This document shows, piece by piece, positions 63,488-64,000 of a DNA stretch of 64,000 nucleotides. Source of the DNA: Psococerastis gibbosa (taxonomy: Eukaryota > Arthropoda > Insecta > Psocodea > Psocidae); contig OZ020485.1 in the NCBI GenBank assembly GCA_963971405.1, positions 10,478,001 to 10,542,000 on the forward strand, given 5' to 3'. Below the pieces are notes generated by a model, which was not told where the DNA came from, ran no database searches, and saw only the letters and a list, made by a program, of their open reading frames with translations. The stretch's first letter is position 1. Each line of letters opens with the position of its first letter. The position numbers and the translations under genes are program-made.

Positions 63488-64000
63488 TGCATGCCATAAC
63501 GTCAATAACCGTAGCTGCCTAAATTGTAAAGGCAACCTTCAATGAGAATGATTCAGAATTATAATTAACAGCAACAGATGAAAATAAACGGAGTTCAATC
63601 ATGCTATCATATTATAAAGCACTGTACTCGTATGTGTATACAGTTAATAATAATAAATAATAATAAAATAGCCTAAAGTTTTTAGGTAAACTCATCCTTA
63701 AAGAATGATGGGCCGAGCTAACAGAGGTTACTTTATTCAAAAGTTTTAATATCGTAAGTACTCACTAGTGGACTCGTGCGAACATTTGCAGAATTTTCAG
63801 CGCCCGTGCGCAAGAAGGATACGTTTGTTTAAAAAAAATTAATTAATTCTGAAGTGTTTAAATAGGATATGAGTATGTTTGGCGTATTCCAGCGATTAGT
63901 ATTATCTTATTCTTGAGGTTAAAAATGTAAACAAAACAATATTGAATAGCACTTTCCCATAGAAATATATTAACTGGAACGGAGGGAACATCCCTTACGG
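63488..64000. other. No gene recognised
   Basis: AAT-repeat DNA at 63640-63668. No PAXIP1 exon identified; the N-terminal BRCT exons must lie beyond the window. Confidence 0.45.

Overview
This is a window of an AT-rich, repeat-laden animal genome, most likely an arthropod. The evidence is two multi-exon genes with canonical GT/AG introns, whose proteins look like arthropod SLC22 transporters and PTIP, together with Copia, CR1/Jockey/I-type LINEs, hAT, Tigger-like and TTAA-specific transposons and tRNA-derived SINEs. I cannot name the species. The short palindrome AGGCCTA and long homopolymeric G runs recur throughout.

Layout. From 1 to about 28.8 kb I find no host gene. This part is layers of repeats: a foldback (152-399), a tRNA-derived SINE (about 1817-2035), a LINE with reverse transcriptase on the minus strand (about 6590-9150), a four-copy dispersed repeat, tRNA-Thr-like SINEs, a TIR transposon with very long inverted repeats carrying a CXC-domain gene (13759-17128) that is itself split by an I/R1-like LINE, a nested hAT element (17913-20635) and a TTAA-flanked element (24815-25508).

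From 28,843 to 48,104 on the plus strand lies a complete ten-exon organic cation transporter gene (SLC22/Orct-like, 539 aa). Every intron phase closes exactly. Its introns hold a nearly complete Copia element with 186-bp LTRs (29550-33196), four perfect or near-perfect hairpin elements, a 2.4-kb hAT element and many fragments.

Tail to tail with it, on the minus strand from 62,958 (continuing upstream beyond the window) to 50,001, are the last eleven exons found of a PAXIP1/PTIP homologue. They encode a Gln/Pro-rich linker and four BRCT domains (633 residues visible). Its introns contain a 1.33-kb TTAA-flanked foldback with a second transposon at its exact centre, a second TTAA foldback (58589-58969), SINE and LINE fragments and a hairpin element.

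The two host genes have no evident functional link: one is a plasma-membrane solute carrier, the other a nuclear chromatin and DNA-damage adaptor. The most unusual content is the mobile DNA. The strongest candidate for something undescribed is a family of hairpin elements that keep the same ends and the same apex but carry different self-complementary stems. Second is a TA-flanked element family with TIR GTCCGGTCAATTTAG, found once as a large gene-carrying element and once as a 188-bp MITE, in both cases between inverted arms.
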